15,096 bases of DNA from NCBI GenBank assembly GCA_019120475.1, contig DWVA01000025.1, positions 1 to 15,096 of the forward strand, written 5' to 3'. The position numbers and the translations under genes are program-made. The DNA comes from Candidatus Blautia intestinipullorum (GTDB lineage: Bacteria > Bacillota > Clostridia > Lachnospirales > Lachnospiraceae). Positions 1-7,061 of this stretch are shown in pieces. Below the pieces are notes generated by a model. The model saw only the letters and a program-made list of their open reading frames with translations, made no database searches and was not told where the DNA came from. Each line of letters opens with the position of its first letter. Within the stretch, counting starts at the first letter, position 1.

Positions 1-359
1 TCCTTTATACTATCGTCCGGATCAAGTCTATCCTGAACCGGTACGCGCAGGAGGGCGGGACAATGGAAGACGCTGAGATTCTGGCTGCGTCCAACCCAAG
101 TGAAAAGAACCTGATGCTGGAGCTGACAAAATTCGGAAGTACGGTGGAAAGCGCCTATGAAGAAAAGGCTCCTCATAAGATCTGCGCTTATATTTATGAA
201 GTATCCAATGCCTTCAACAGTTTTTATCATGAAACAAAGATCCTAAGCGAGGAAAACCCGGCTCAGAAGAAATCGTTCCTGAAGCTTCTGGAGCTGACCA
301 GGAATATTCTGGAGACAGCTATCGATCTGCTGGGATTTTCAGCGCCGGAAAGAATGTAG
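1..359 (+). CDS. argS: Arginyl-tRNA synthetase, C-terminal part (5' end outside window)
   Basis: This is the 3' end of a cytoplasmic class I aminoacyl-tRNA synthetase that charges tRNA-Arg. The reading frame is open from base 3, well upstream of the first ATG at 63, so that ATG is internal. The visible 118 residues are the all-helical DALR anticodon-binding domain. The stretch AYIYEVSNAFNSFYHETKIL followed by LLELTRNILETAIDLLGFSA and the terminal APERM is typical of ArgS C-termini, and the frame ends where the family normally ends. A strong intrinsic terminator follows 12 bases after the stop, so this is the last gene of its transcript. The catalytic domain lies outside the window and cannot be checked. 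Confidence 0.95.
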   Translation, partial: LYTIVRIKSILNRYAQEGGTMEDAEILAASNPSEKNLMLELTKFGSTVESAYEEKAPHKICAYIYEVSNAFNSFYHETKILSEENPAQKKSFLKLLELTRNILETAIDLLGFSAPERM

Positions 360-370
360 AGATGATCTTA

Positions 371-415
371 CCGGGACAGCCGCGGCAAAAGCCCTGCTGT
401 CCCGGATATTTTTTT
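371..415 (+). terminator. Intrinsic terminator of argS
   Basis: A perfect 10-bp stem (CCGGGACAGC at 371-380 pairing with GCTGTCCCGG at 396-405) encloses a 15-base loop and is followed by ATATTTTTTT (406-415). It separates argS from the kinase operon. Confidence 0.92.
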
Positions 416-443
416 GCAGGGCAGGAAATTAAGAAAAAATTTA

Positions 444-472
444 GAAACAGAAAGAACATTTTGTGCTATAAT
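444..472 (+). promoter_or_regulatory. Sigma-A-type promoter, extended -10, for the kinase operon
   Basis: A perfect TATAAT lies at 467-472, preceded by TGC (464-466), giving an extended -10 TGnTATAAT. The best -35 at 17-bp spacing is the weak GAAACA at 444-449, which is tolerable with an extended -10. Transcription would begin near 479, leaving about 110 bases of leader before the kinase. No terminator is seen between here and 5060, so this promoter may drive all five genes to rsuA. Confidence 0.65.
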
Positions 473-574
473 CAAAACAACACATCATTTGCAGCCGGAG
501 TTCTTCCGGAATATTTCCCATACATTTTATTTCATCTTATATTTTTTATCAGAAATCCAGGAGAGCATAATACT

Positions 575-590
575 GGGAGGGGATTTTATC
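575..590 (+). promoter_or_regulatory. Strong ribosome site with no canonical start codon (decides kinase start)
   Basis: GGGAGGGG (575-582) is a near-ideal Shine-Dalgarno sequence. The in-frame codon at proper distance is ATC (588-590). No ATG occurs anywhere between 420 and 650 in any forward frame, so initiation must use a rare codon, or the base has been mutated or misread. Confidence 0.55.
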
Positions 591-1808
591 AGTTTAACCG
601 GAATTATAATAAAAGGCCGCTACTGTATTGTAAATCATATCGGAAAAGGGGGCGAAGGCGCCCTCTATCTGGCAAAGGATCTGGAGCTGGGGCTTTACCG
701 GGCAGTAAAGGAGCTTCCGCTGGCGAAGAAGAGGGAAGCAAAACTTTTGAGGCTTCTGGATCATCCGTTTCTTCCGGGAATGATCGACTATGCGGAGCGG
801 GGAGAATACTGTTATCTTGTGATGGAATATATCCAGGGGAAATCTCTGGAGGAATATTTAAAAGAGGGAAGACAGTTTACTCCGGAAGAAATACTGAGGA
901 TCGGAAACCGGATCCTTCAGATCTTCATATATCTTCATGCCAGGAAACCGGCTGTATACTATGGTGATCTGAAGCCGGACAATCTGATGATGAATGATGC
1001 GGGAGAAGTCTACCTTGTGGATTTTGGAAGCGCGGTGCTGGGATATGAAAGACAGAGCATTAGCTGTACAGGCACCATAGGATATGCCGCGCCGGAACAG
1101 TATCAGGGCCGTGTCAGCTCTTCCAGCGACATTTACGCGCTGGGAAAAACACTGGAAAGACTTTGCGGGAAGAAAAAGATCCGATACTATATCCTTTATC
1201 CAGGACTTGGCCTTTTTATCAGAAAATGCTGCTGCGGTCGGGAGGACAAAAGATGGCGGACAGCAAAAGAGGCGGAGGAAGCCTTCGCCGGAATACATCC
1301 TGTTTCCCTGAAGCTTAAGAACGTGCTGATCCCGGCGGCGCTTATTCTCCTGACGGCCATAGCGGCGGGAAGGTCACAGACAGAAGAGAAGAAGCTTCCC
1401 CCATTTGATTCCGCCCTGTCGGGAGTGACGGCATGGTATTACTCCATGCCTTACCGGAGCAGCGGAACGGGAGTCAGTGAAGAAATTTCTTTTTTAATAG
1501 AAGAAGCGCTGCAGAGAATGACAAAACAATACGCGAACAAGGAAGACCAGATCCTTCTTTTTCTGGCCAGAAACAGTGAACTTAAGGGGAATAATGCGAA
1601 AGCGGAAATATGCTATAAAGAAATCAAAAAAGAGGCGGAGGCGGTTCCCGCCTACGGATTATTTCTGATAAGGCAGGGACGCGCAGAGGAAAGCAGAGAA
1701 ATTTATGACGGCTGTATAGAAGAGAACGGGGAAGAGATTCCTGAGACTTACACAAGGAAAGTATGGCGTAAAAAGCTGGAAAGAGAAGAGGAGAAAACAG
1801 ATAATTGA
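588..1808 (+). CDS. Membrane-anchored Ser/Thr protein kinase (eukaryotic-like, STK)
   Basis: A 406-residue protein if started at 588. It has a Hanks-type kinase domain: glycine loop GKGGEG (19-24), ATP-anchoring lysine in AVKEL (K41), helix-C Glu (E50), catalytic loop YGDLKPDN (D127, with HRD replaced by YGD), DFG (D145) and the APE-like AAPEQY (167-172). Residues about 245-261 (VLIPAALILLTAIAAG) form one transmembrane helix; the remaining ~145 residues are probably extracellular, helical and TPR-like. The start is uncertain. There is no ATG or GTG in frame before the kinase domain, and the frame's TTG codons (414, 489) lie in the argS terminator or lack a ribosome site. ATC at 588 is 7 bases after GGGAGG (575-580) and gives an M-SLTG-type N-terminus; CTG at 573 after AGGAG (559-563) is the alternative. 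The stop TGA overlaps the start of the next gene. Targets are unknown. Confidence 0.85.
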   Translation: MSLTGIIIKGRYCIVNHIGKGGEGALYLAKDLELGLYRAVKELPLAKKREAKLLRLLDHPFLPGMIDYAERGEYCYLVMEYIQGKSLEEYLKEGRQFTPEEILRIGNRILQIFIYLHARKPAVYYGDLKPDNLMMNDAGEVYLVDFGSAVLGYERQSISCTGTIGYAAPEQYQGRVSSSSDIYALGKTLERLCGKKKIRYYILYPGLGLFIRKCCCGREDKRWRTAKEAEEAFAGIHPVSLKLKNVLIPAALILLTAIAAGRSQTEEKKLPPFDSALSGVTAWYYSMPYRSSGTGVSEEISFLIEEALQRMTKQYANKEDQILLFLARNSELKGNNAKAEICYKEIKKEAEAVPAYGLFLIRQGRAEESREIYDGCIEENGEEIPETYTRKVWRKKLEREEEKTDN

Positions 1809-2707
1809 AAGAAAAGATCGCAGAGCTCCTGATATCAGGGTTATGCTTCCTTGCTGTAGAATTAGGCGGCTTTGATATTCAGGTAGGACCAGGAGAAATA
1901 TGGGAACCGCCGTCCGGCTGGGAGCAGGACAGCATGGAAGGCAGCGGGTCGTTTGCAGATGAAGAAAACGGCGGCGGAATTTCCGAAGATCAGATCAGTG
2001 AACCTTTTTGGAACGACTTCCAAAACGGAGCGGAGCAGGATGAGACACAGGAACAAAATCCAGGAGAAACGGAAAGCTTTGGGGATTCCTGGAACGCTTC
2101 AGAAGAGAATAGGGCCTTCGGGTACGAGGGGACAGGTCTCTCCGAAGGCTCTTCTCCAAACGGGAATCCAGGAGAGGGTTCCGCTGAAAGCAGCGGAAGT
2201 GTTTCTGACCAATATGGCGGTACAGAAAAAGCGAATGAAAATAACCGGAACAACGGCGGGGAAAACGGACATATTCAGGAAAAAAGCAATCCGGAAGCTT
2301 CTGTCAGTCCTGCGGCTGCGGATATGCCGGAACCTTCTTCTGGTCCGGCTTCTGTCACTCCGGCTCCGGTCCTTTCTGGCCCGGCGGGAAACGGAGATTC
2401 CCAGGAAAGCGGAAATGAGGGGAACACTTTTGGAGAGAACATGGCGGCCCCCGATATCCTGTACCTGACCGGAAATATGGAAACAACCGCAAGACTTCGT
2501 CTCCGTCTGAATACAAAAGGAGAAGTACAGGTTCTGTCATTCCGTGTGAACGGGAAGGAACAGGGCTGGCACTGGCAGGGGGATACTTTTACAGCTGATG
2601 CAGATACGGAAAAAGGAAGCCTGGTGGAACTGGCCCTTTTCACCGATTGTTCATGGACGCTGCCGGAAAACCGTGTTATACTATCCTGTAATACGGGAAT
2701 TTCCTGA
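1805..2707 (+). CDS. Exported low-complexity protein of unknown function, coupled to the kinase gene
   Basis: This 300-residue protein is not a family I recognise. It starts at TTG 1805, which overlaps the kinase stop (TTGA), with AGGAG at 1789-1793, 11 bases upstream; translational coupling is likely. Residues 2-20 (KEKIAELLISGLCFLAVEL) look like a short export signal. Residues about 30-215 are acidic low-complexity sequence rich in E, G, S, N and P, resembling a flexible wall-spanning stalk. Residues 219-300 form a compact, strand-rich C-terminal module with alternating hydrophobic segments (LYLTGN, TARLRLRL, VQVLSFRVNG) and two cysteines (C282, C295) that could form a disulfide outside the cell. 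There is no LPXTG motif or second membrane segment. The neighbour suggests a partner, ligand sensor or substrate of the kinase, but that is inference only. Confidence 0.75.
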   Translation: MKEKIAELLISGLCFLAVELGGFDIQVGPGEIWEPPSGWEQDSMEGSGSFADEENGGGISEDQISEPFWNDFQNGAEQDETQEQNPGETESFGDSWNASEENRAFGYEGTGLSEGSSPNGNPGEGSAESSGSVSDQYGGTEKANENNRNNGGENGHIQEKSNPEASVSPAAADMPEPSSGPASVTPAPVLSGPAGNGDSQESGNEGNTFGENMAAPDILYLTGNMETTARLRLRLNTKGEVQVLSFRVNGKEQGWHWQGDTFTADADTEKGSLVELALFTDCSWTLPENRVILSCNTGIS

Positions 2708-2733
2708 AAAGTTTAGAAAAATCGGAGGAAAAT

Positions 2734-3381
2734 ATGTATAAAGCGATTCTATTTGACCTGGACGGGACGTTGACGGAGTCAGGAGAAGGGATAACAAAAT
2801 CAGTGCAGTACGCTCTTGAAAAAATCGGAAAGCCTGAGGAAAATCTGGAAAAGCTGAAGGTGTTTGTGGGCCCGCCTCTTCTGGAACAGTTTATGAAATA
2901 CGCACAGATTGACGAGGAAACGGCGCGCCAGGCGGTTGCATATTACAGAGAACGGTATGCTGATGTGGGAATCTATGAAAACCAGGTGTATCCCGGGGTG
3001 GAAAATATGTTGAAAACCCTGCGAAACAGGGGATACCGTCTGGCAGTAGCTTCCTCAAAACCGGAATATTTTGTGACAAAGGTACTGGAGCATTTTCACC
3101 TGACAGAATACTTTGACGAGATTGTAGGAAGTGAAATGAACGGCGCGCGTACAAGCAAGGCCGAAGTGATCGAAGAAACTCTGAGGAGACTGAACCTGTC
3201 TGCTCACAGGCGGGAAGCAGTGATGATCGGAGACAGAGAGCATGATATTCTTGGCGCCCGCGCCTGCGGACTGGACTGTGTCGCCGTATCTTACGGATAT
3301 GGAACGGAAGAAGAACTTCGGGCTGCCGGAGCTCTGAAGATAACAGATTCCGCAGAGGGGGTTCTGGATTTTTTCGCCTGA
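2734..3381 (+). CDS. HAD-superfamily hydrolase, phosphoglycolate phosphatase-like
   Basis: A 215-residue soluble phosphatase of the HAD superfamily, subfamily with the alpha-helical cap (Gph/PgmB-like). All four motifs are visible: DLDGT (D8 nucleophile, D10 acid/base), ASSKP (S107/S108, motif II), motif III lysine K142, and GDREHD (D167, D171, metal-binding). The cap lies between about residues 15 and 85. Length is normal. It starts at ATG 2734 with CGGAGGA a few bases before it, and lies 26 bases after the exported-protein gene with no terminator between, so it is probably in the same transcript. Substrate cannot be read from the sequence; phosphoglycolate, nucleotides or another small phosphomonoester are all possible for this family. 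Confidence 0.9.
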   Translation: MYKAILFDLDGTLTESGEGITKSVQYALEKIGKPEENLEKLKVFVGPPLLEQFMKYAQIDEETARQAVAYYRERYADVGIYENQVYPGVENMLKTLRNRGYRLAVASSKPEYFVTKVLEHFHLTEYFDEIVGSEMNGARTSKAEVIEETLRRLNLSAHRREAVMIGDREHDILGARACGLDCVAVSYGYGTEEELRAAGALKITDSAEGVLDFFA

Positions 3382-3413
3382 CCCCTCTGCGCAGACAGTC
3401 TGTTCTGCTGCGG

Positions 3414-4196
3414 GTGTGGAGGGTGTTTTATCCATGCGGGATACATTTTCTGATCAGCCAGATTGTGGCCTGGGAAGCCATAAGGATCCTGCAGCTTACA
3501 GGAGGCGGGATTCAGGAGTATCAGAGCCAGGTTGTAATGCTCACAGGTCTTACAGGCATTCTGACGATGATCCCTTGCCTTTATTTTTACCGAAAAGACA
3601 AAAAGGCGCGTATTGCCGGCGGGCTGCTTCCAAAAAGAAGTGAAAAAAACCTGAATTTTGCGGAAGGGGCGCTGCTCTTTTTTATCGGCATTGGATTCTC
3701 CCAGTTTGTCAATATTCTGGTGGCTCTTTTCCAGAACTTTCTGAATTACCAGCAGTATCAGGAAACAATGGATGAGATCACTCTGGGGAAAAATCTTCTG
3801 ATTCTGATCTTATGGATGGGGATTGTTGCGCCGCTGGCGGAGGAAATGATCTTTCGATGGCTGATCTATCTGAGGCTGCGGGATTATATGAAAAGAGGGG
3901 CGGCTATTATCATATCCGCCGCGTTTTTCGGGATCTATCATATGAATCTCATTCAGGCGGTCTATGCAGGTATCTTGGGAGCCGTGTTCGCATATTTTCT
4001 GGACATTACCGGAAGCATCTGGGCCAGTGCCCTTCTTCATATGGGGAGCAATATCTGGTCGCTGGTATTTACGGAGGCCGCGCCCTGGCTGCTGGAAAAA
4101 AATCCGTCATGGATCCTCCTGATTTACGGAGCGCTGCTTTGTGTCACGGCAGCAGGAACCGGATATTTTCAGAAACGGCGGAAAGATCATTTATAA
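3414..4196 (+). CDS. CPBP-family intramembrane glutamic endopeptidase (Abi/CAAX type)
   Basis: A polytopic membrane protein of 260 residues with the three CPBP (ABI) motifs: EEMIFR (E143, E144, R148), FGIYH (F172 to H176) and HMGSN (H209, N213). In the family these residues form the active site in the membrane, as in Rce1-like proteases; bacterial substrates are mostly unknown. About 6-7 hydrophobic segments are visible, the first in the N-terminal region (GIHFLISQIVAWEAI). The start is awkward: GTG 3414 gives an N-terminus resembling relatives (WRVFYP...), but has no clear ribosome site. The good site GGAGGG (3418-3423) points to ATG 3434, which is in another frame that closes after 70 codons. 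Lies 32 bases after the HAD gene and 21 before rsuA, in the same probable operon. Confidence 0.87.
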   Translation: MWRVFYPCGIHFLISQIVAWEAIRILQLTGGGIQEYQSQVVMLTGLTGILTMIPCLYFYRKDKKARIAGGLLPKRSEKNLNFAEGALLFFIGIGFSQFVNILVALFQNFLNYQQYQETMDEITLGKNLLILILWMGIVAPLAEEMIFRWLIYLRLRDYMKRGAAIIISAAFFGIYHMNLIQAVYAGILGAVFAYFLDITGSIWASALLHMGSNIWSLVFTEAAPWLLEKNPSWILLIYGALLCVTAAGTGYFQKRRKDHL

Positions 4197-4217
4197 TGAA
4201 AAAAGGAAAAACAGATA

Positions 4218-5033
4218 ATGGAAAAAATGGTAAGACTGGATAAATTTCTGGCAGATGCGGGAAAGGGTACCAGAAGCGAGGTAAAGAAAGAAATAAAAAA
4301 GGGGCTCGTTCTGGTAAACGGCAGGGCCGTAAAAAGCCCGGAGGAGAAAATTTCTCCTGGTACGGACCGTGTTCTTCTGCGAGGAGAGCCTGTACTGCCG
4401 GAGCCGGAGTTTGTTTATTATCTTCTTTATAAGCCGGCAGGCTACGTCAGCGCCACAGAGGACAGAAGGGAGAAGACGGTAATGGAGCTTGTACCGTCCA
4501 GTAGGAAAGGGCTCTTTCCTGTAGGAAGGCTTGACAAAGATACAGAGGGGCTGCTTCTTATCACAAACGACGGAATGCTGGCCCATGAGCTTCTTTCTCC
4601 GGCAAAGCATGTGGAGAAAACCTATTTTGTCAGAGTCCGCGGAGAAGTATCCGAAACAGACCGGATCAGGCTGGAGCAGGGAGTTGATATCGGAGAGGAC
4701 AGGTTGACTCTTCCGGCAAAGGCGGAAATCATCAGGAATTTCCGCGAAGATGGAAAGGACAGGGCTGTACAGGCCGGAGAGGACAAGAGCAGAGAAAATG
4801 TTCAGCAGGAAGAGATGGCAGAGAAATATACAGAGCTTCTTTTGACGATCTGCGAGGGAAAGTTCCACCAGGTAAAAAGAATGATGGAAGCCGTGGGGAA
4901 AAAGGTAGTATACCTGAAGCGTATTTCCATGGGGCCCCTGGTGCTGCCCGGGGATCTGAAAAAAGGAGAATGCCGCCGCCTGACGGAAAAAGAAACGGAA
5001 AGTCTCAGGAAAGCCGTAAGACAGCAAAAATAG
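4218..5033 (+). CDS. rsuA: 16S rRNA pseudouridine synthase, RsuA/RluE family
   Basis: A 271-residue RNA-modifying enzyme of the RsuA family; RsuA isomerises U516 (E. coli numbering) in helix 18 of 16S rRNA. The N-terminal S4 domain (about 5-55: RLDKFLADAGKGTRSE, with VNGRAV) binds RNA. The catalytic domain begins LLYKPAGYVSAT, and GRLDKDTEGLLLIT holds the catalytic aspartate D106. The C-terminal CEGKFHQVKRMMEAVGKKV is the family signature. It is longer than E. coli RsuA (231) because of a charged segment at about residues 174-203, which lies between two conserved blocks and looks like a disordered loop. ATG 4218 is preceded by an AAGGA-type site. It is the last gene before the terminator at 5060. 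RluB- or RluE-type specificity cannot be fully excluded. Confidence 0.9.
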   Translation: MEKMVRLDKFLADAGKGTRSEVKKEIKKGLVLVNGRAVKSPEEKISPGTDRVLLRGEPVLPEPEFVYYLLYKPAGYVSATEDRREKTVMELVPSSRKGLFPVGRLDKDTEGLLLITNDGMLAHELLSPAKHVEKTYFVRVRGEVSETDRIRLEQGVDIGEDRLTLPAKAEIIRNFREDGKDRAVQAGEDKSRENVQQEEMAEKYTELLLTICEGKFHQVKRMMEAVGKKVVYLKRISMGPLVLPGDLKKGECRRLTEKETESLRKAVRQQK

Positions 5034-5059
5034 GGCAAAAATAAAGAAATAAATCACAA

Positions 5060-5085
5060 AACCCTCTTTACACGGAGGGTTTTTC
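5060..5085 (+). terminator. Intrinsic terminator of the kinase-rsuA operon
   Basis: AACCCTC (5060-5066) pairs with GAGGGTT (5075-5081) across an 8-base loop, followed by a T-run ending at 5084. The loop contains the -35 box of the rpsB promoter, so the two signals overlap. Confidence 0.85.
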
Positions 5086-5096
5086 TATGCTATAAT
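5067..5096 (+). promoter_or_regulatory. Strong promoter for rpsB-tsf, nested in the upstream terminator
   Basis: TTTACA (5067-5072), an 18-bp spacer and TATAAT (5091-5096), with TGC just before it (extended -10). The predicted start is near 5103. The -35 is in the loop of the rsuA terminator, and the spacer contains its downstream stem arm and T-run. Confidence 0.82.
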
Positions 5097-5102
5097 TCAG
5101 AA

Positions 5103-5236
5103 GTTGCAGGCCGGGAAAGCTTTTCCGGCATAATAAACACGCGCAGAGATTCTTATGGAAGGTGCCTGTCCGATGCGCCAGGTCCGGATAGAACATGATC
5201 TGTGCGGAAGAATCTAACCAAAAAGGAGACAGAAAC
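5103..5236 (+). promoter_or_regulatory. Structured 5' leader of rpsB, possible S2 autoregulatory element
   Basis: About 134 transcribed bases precede rpsB. A clear hairpin pairs GCCGG (5110-5114) plus AAA with TTT plus CCGGC (to 5129), with one bulged G. A second possible stem pairs GGTGC near 5161 with GCGCC near 5175. No U-tract follows, so any control would be at translation rather than by attenuation. Ribosomal protein S2 is known to repress its own operon through the leader in E. coli; whether this leader does the same is inference. Confidence 0.4.
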
Positions 5237-5992
5237 ATGAGTGTAATTTCAATGAAACAGCTTTTGGAAGCAGGTGTTCATTTCGGACATCAGACAAGAA
5301 GATGGAACCCCAAAATGGCTCCGTACATCTACACAGAGAGAAACGGCATCTATATTATCGACCTTCAGCAGTCTGTAGGAATGGTTGACGATGCGTACAA
5401 CGCAATCGCAGACATCATTGCCAACGGCGGAAACATCCTTTTCGTAGGAACAAAGAAACAGGCGCAGGATGCGATCAAGACAGAGGCTGAGCGCTGCGGA
5501 CAGTTCTACGTAAACGAGAGATGGCTGGGCGGTATGCTGACAAACTTCAAGACAATCCAGAGCCGTATTGCAAGACTGAAAGAAATCGAAGCAATGGAAG
5601 CTGACGGAACATTTGAAGTGCTTCCGAAGAAAGAAGTTATTGAATTAAGAAAAGAGCTTTCCAAACTGCAGAAGAACCTTGGCGGAATCAAAGAGATGAA
5701 GCGCCTTCCGGACGCAATCTTTGTTGTTGACCCGAAGAAGGAAAGAATCTGCGTACAGGAAGCTCATACATTAGGAATCCCGCTGATCGGTATCTGCGAT
5801 ACCAACTGTGATCCGGAAGAACTGGACTATGTGATCCCGGGCAACGATGACGCTATCCGCGCCGTAAAACTGATCGTTTCCAAGATGGCAGACGCTGTTA
5901 TCGAGGCAAATCAGGGCAATGCGGAAGAAGACGGCGAAATCGAAGCAGAATCCGAAGAGTTTGCTGAAGAGGCAGCAGCAGAGGAAGAATAA
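5237..5992 (+). CDS. rpsB: 30S ribosomal protein S2
   Basis: A 251-residue S2 protein of the small ribosomal subunit, needed for assembly of the 30S head/back and for recruiting S1-type function. The family hallmark HFGHQTRRWNPKMAPYIY starts at residue 15, followed by NILFVGTKKQAQD and RWLGGMLTNFKT. The C-terminus is a glutamate-rich tail (EEDGEIEAESEEFAEEAA), common in Clostridia. The start ATG 5237 has AAAAGGAGA (5221-5229) at good distance; an in-frame upstream ATG (5195) would add 14 residues that are not part of the family. The gene is followed 30 bases later by tsf, the universal S2-EF-Ts order, and is probably co-transcribed with it from 5067. Confidence 0.98.
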   Translation: MSVISMKQLLEAGVHFGHQTRRWNPKMAPYIYTERNGIYIIDLQQSVGMVDDAYNAIADIIANGGNILFVGTKKQAQDAIKTEAERCGQFYVNERWLGGMLTNFKTIQSRIARLKEIEAMEADGTFEVLPKKEVIELRKELSKLQKNLGGIKEMKRLPDAIFVVDPKKERICVQEAHTLGIPLIGICDTNCDPEELDYVIPGNDDAIRAVKLIVSKMADAVIEANQGNAEEDGEIEAESEEFAEEAAAEEE

Positions 5993-6022
5993 TTAATTCG
6001 ATCATTCAGGAGGAAAATAGAA

Positions 6023-6961
6023 ATGGCTATTACAGCAGCACAGGTAAAAGAGTTAAGAGAAATGACCGGCGCCGGAATGATGGACTGTAAGAAGGCTCTT
6101 ACAGCAACAGATGGCGATATGGACAAGGCAGTAGAGTTCCTTCGTGAAAAAGGTCTTGCAACTGCTCAGAAGAAAGCCAGCCGTGTAGCAGCGGAAGGTC
6201 TCTGCAAGACTCTTGTTGCAGAGGACGCAAAGAAAGCGGTTGTTGTTGAAGTAAACGCTGAAACAGACTTTGTTGCAAAGAACGAGAAATTCCAGAATTA
6301 TGTGGCAGATGTTGCCGCTCAGGCACTTACCACTACTGCAGCGGATATCGAAGCTTTCCTTGCAGAGCCGTGGGCACTGGATACAACCAAAACTGTAAAA
6401 GAAGCTCTTGCAGCTCAGATTGCAGTTATCGGTGAGAACATGAACATCAGAAGATTCGCTCAGATGGAAGAGGCAAACGGATTTATCGCTTCCTACACCC
6501 ATATGGGCGGAAAGATCGGCGTTTTGGTTGATGTAGAGACAGACGTTGTAAACGATGAGATCAAAGAGATGGCTAAGAACGTGGCAATGCAGGTTGCAGC
6601 TCTGAAGCCGCAGTACACCAGCGACAGCGAGATCAGCGAAGAGTACATTGCACATGAGAAAGAAATCCTTATGGCTCAGATCATGAACGATCCGAAGGAA
6701 TCCCAGAAACCGGAGAAGGTTATCCAGGGTATTGTTACCGGACGTATCAAGAAAGAGCTGAAAGAGATCTGCCTGCTTGACCAGGTTTATGTAAAAGCAG
6801 AAGATGGAAAACAGTCTGTTGCCAACTATGTTGCACAGGTTGCAAAGGCAAACGGCGCAAACGTTACCATCAAAGGATTCGTTCGCTATGAGACAGGTGA
6901 AGGAATCGAAAAGAAAGAAGAGAACTTTGCTGAGGAAGTAGCAAAACAGATGGGCATGTAA
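6023..6961 (+). CDS. tsf: Translation elongation factor Ts (EF-Ts)
   Basis: The guanine-nucleotide exchange factor that releases GDP from EF-Tu. The 312-residue protein has the N-terminal UBA-like module with TGAGMMDCKKAL (15-26), the EF-Tu contact motif TDFVAKN (81-87), and the core subdomains with HMGGKIGVLVDVET and MQVAALKPQY. Length is normal for Clostridia. ATG 6023 is preceded by CAGGAGG about 9 bases upstream. It follows rpsB by 30 bases and ends the transcript at the long hairpin at 6997-7061. Codon choice in rpsB and tsf is more biased (many GCA, GTT, AAG, AAC codons) than in the neighbouring genes, consistent with high expression. Confidence 0.98.
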   Translation: MAITAAQVKELREMTGAGMMDCKKALTATDGDMDKAVEFLREKGLATAQKKASRVAAEGLCKTLVAEDAKKAVVVEVNAETDFVAKNEKFQNYVADVAAQALTTTAADIEAFLAEPWALDTTKTVKEALAAQIAVIGENMNIRRFAQMEEANGFIASYTHMGGKIGVLVDVETDVVNDEIKEMAKNVAMQVAALKPQYTSDSEISEEYIAHEKEILMAQIMNDPKESQKPEKVIQGIVTGRIKKELKEICLLDQVYVKAEDGKQSVANYVAQVAKANGANVTIKGFVRYETGEGIEKKEENFAEEVAKQMGM

Positions 6962-6996
6962 GCAAAGTTTCCCCACAAAATTGGAGAAATATTTTT

Positions 6997-7061
6997 AAAG
7001 GCTCCGGAAGCTTTATAAACACTGTGTTTTCTGGTGATTATAAGGTTTTCAGGGCCTTTTT
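6997..7061 (+). terminator. Long-stem intrinsic terminator of rpsB-tsf
   Basis: Bases 6997-7018 pair with 7038-7059: an outer block AAAGGC/GCCTTT, a middle with G-U pairs and one C-A mismatch, and an inner CTTTATAA/TTATAAGG. The stem is about 21 pairs. The 19-base loop itself holds an AAACAC/GTGTTT inverted repeat. The T-run is 7057-7061. Individually the shorter stems look weak; the extended fold makes the case. Confidence 0.7.

Noticed and set aside
414..587. N-terminal extension of the kinase from TTG 414
   Set aside because: The TTG lies in the T-run of the argS terminator, upstream of the predicted promoter start (about 479), and the added 58 residues have no kinase-family character.
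362..967. 201-codon forward frame overlapping the kinase start
   Set aside because: Its translation is lysine/arginine/glycine-rich with no domain, begins in the terminator, and overlaps the kinase domain, whose motifs are clear.
2020..2450. Repeated Gly/Ser/Asn/Glu codons as a DNA tandem repeat
   Set aside because: No regular repeat unit could be found; it is low-complexity protein sequence rather than a tandem array.
4191..5057. 288-codon minus-strand frame opposite rsuA
   Set aside because: It is a shadow of rsuA; phenylalanine- and leucine-rich without family motifs, while the plus-strand frame has the full RsuA signature.
6053..6976. 307-codon minus-strand frame opposite tsf
   Set aside because: Cysteine- and leucine-rich translation caused by the strong codon bias of tsf on the other strand; no ribosome site or family features.
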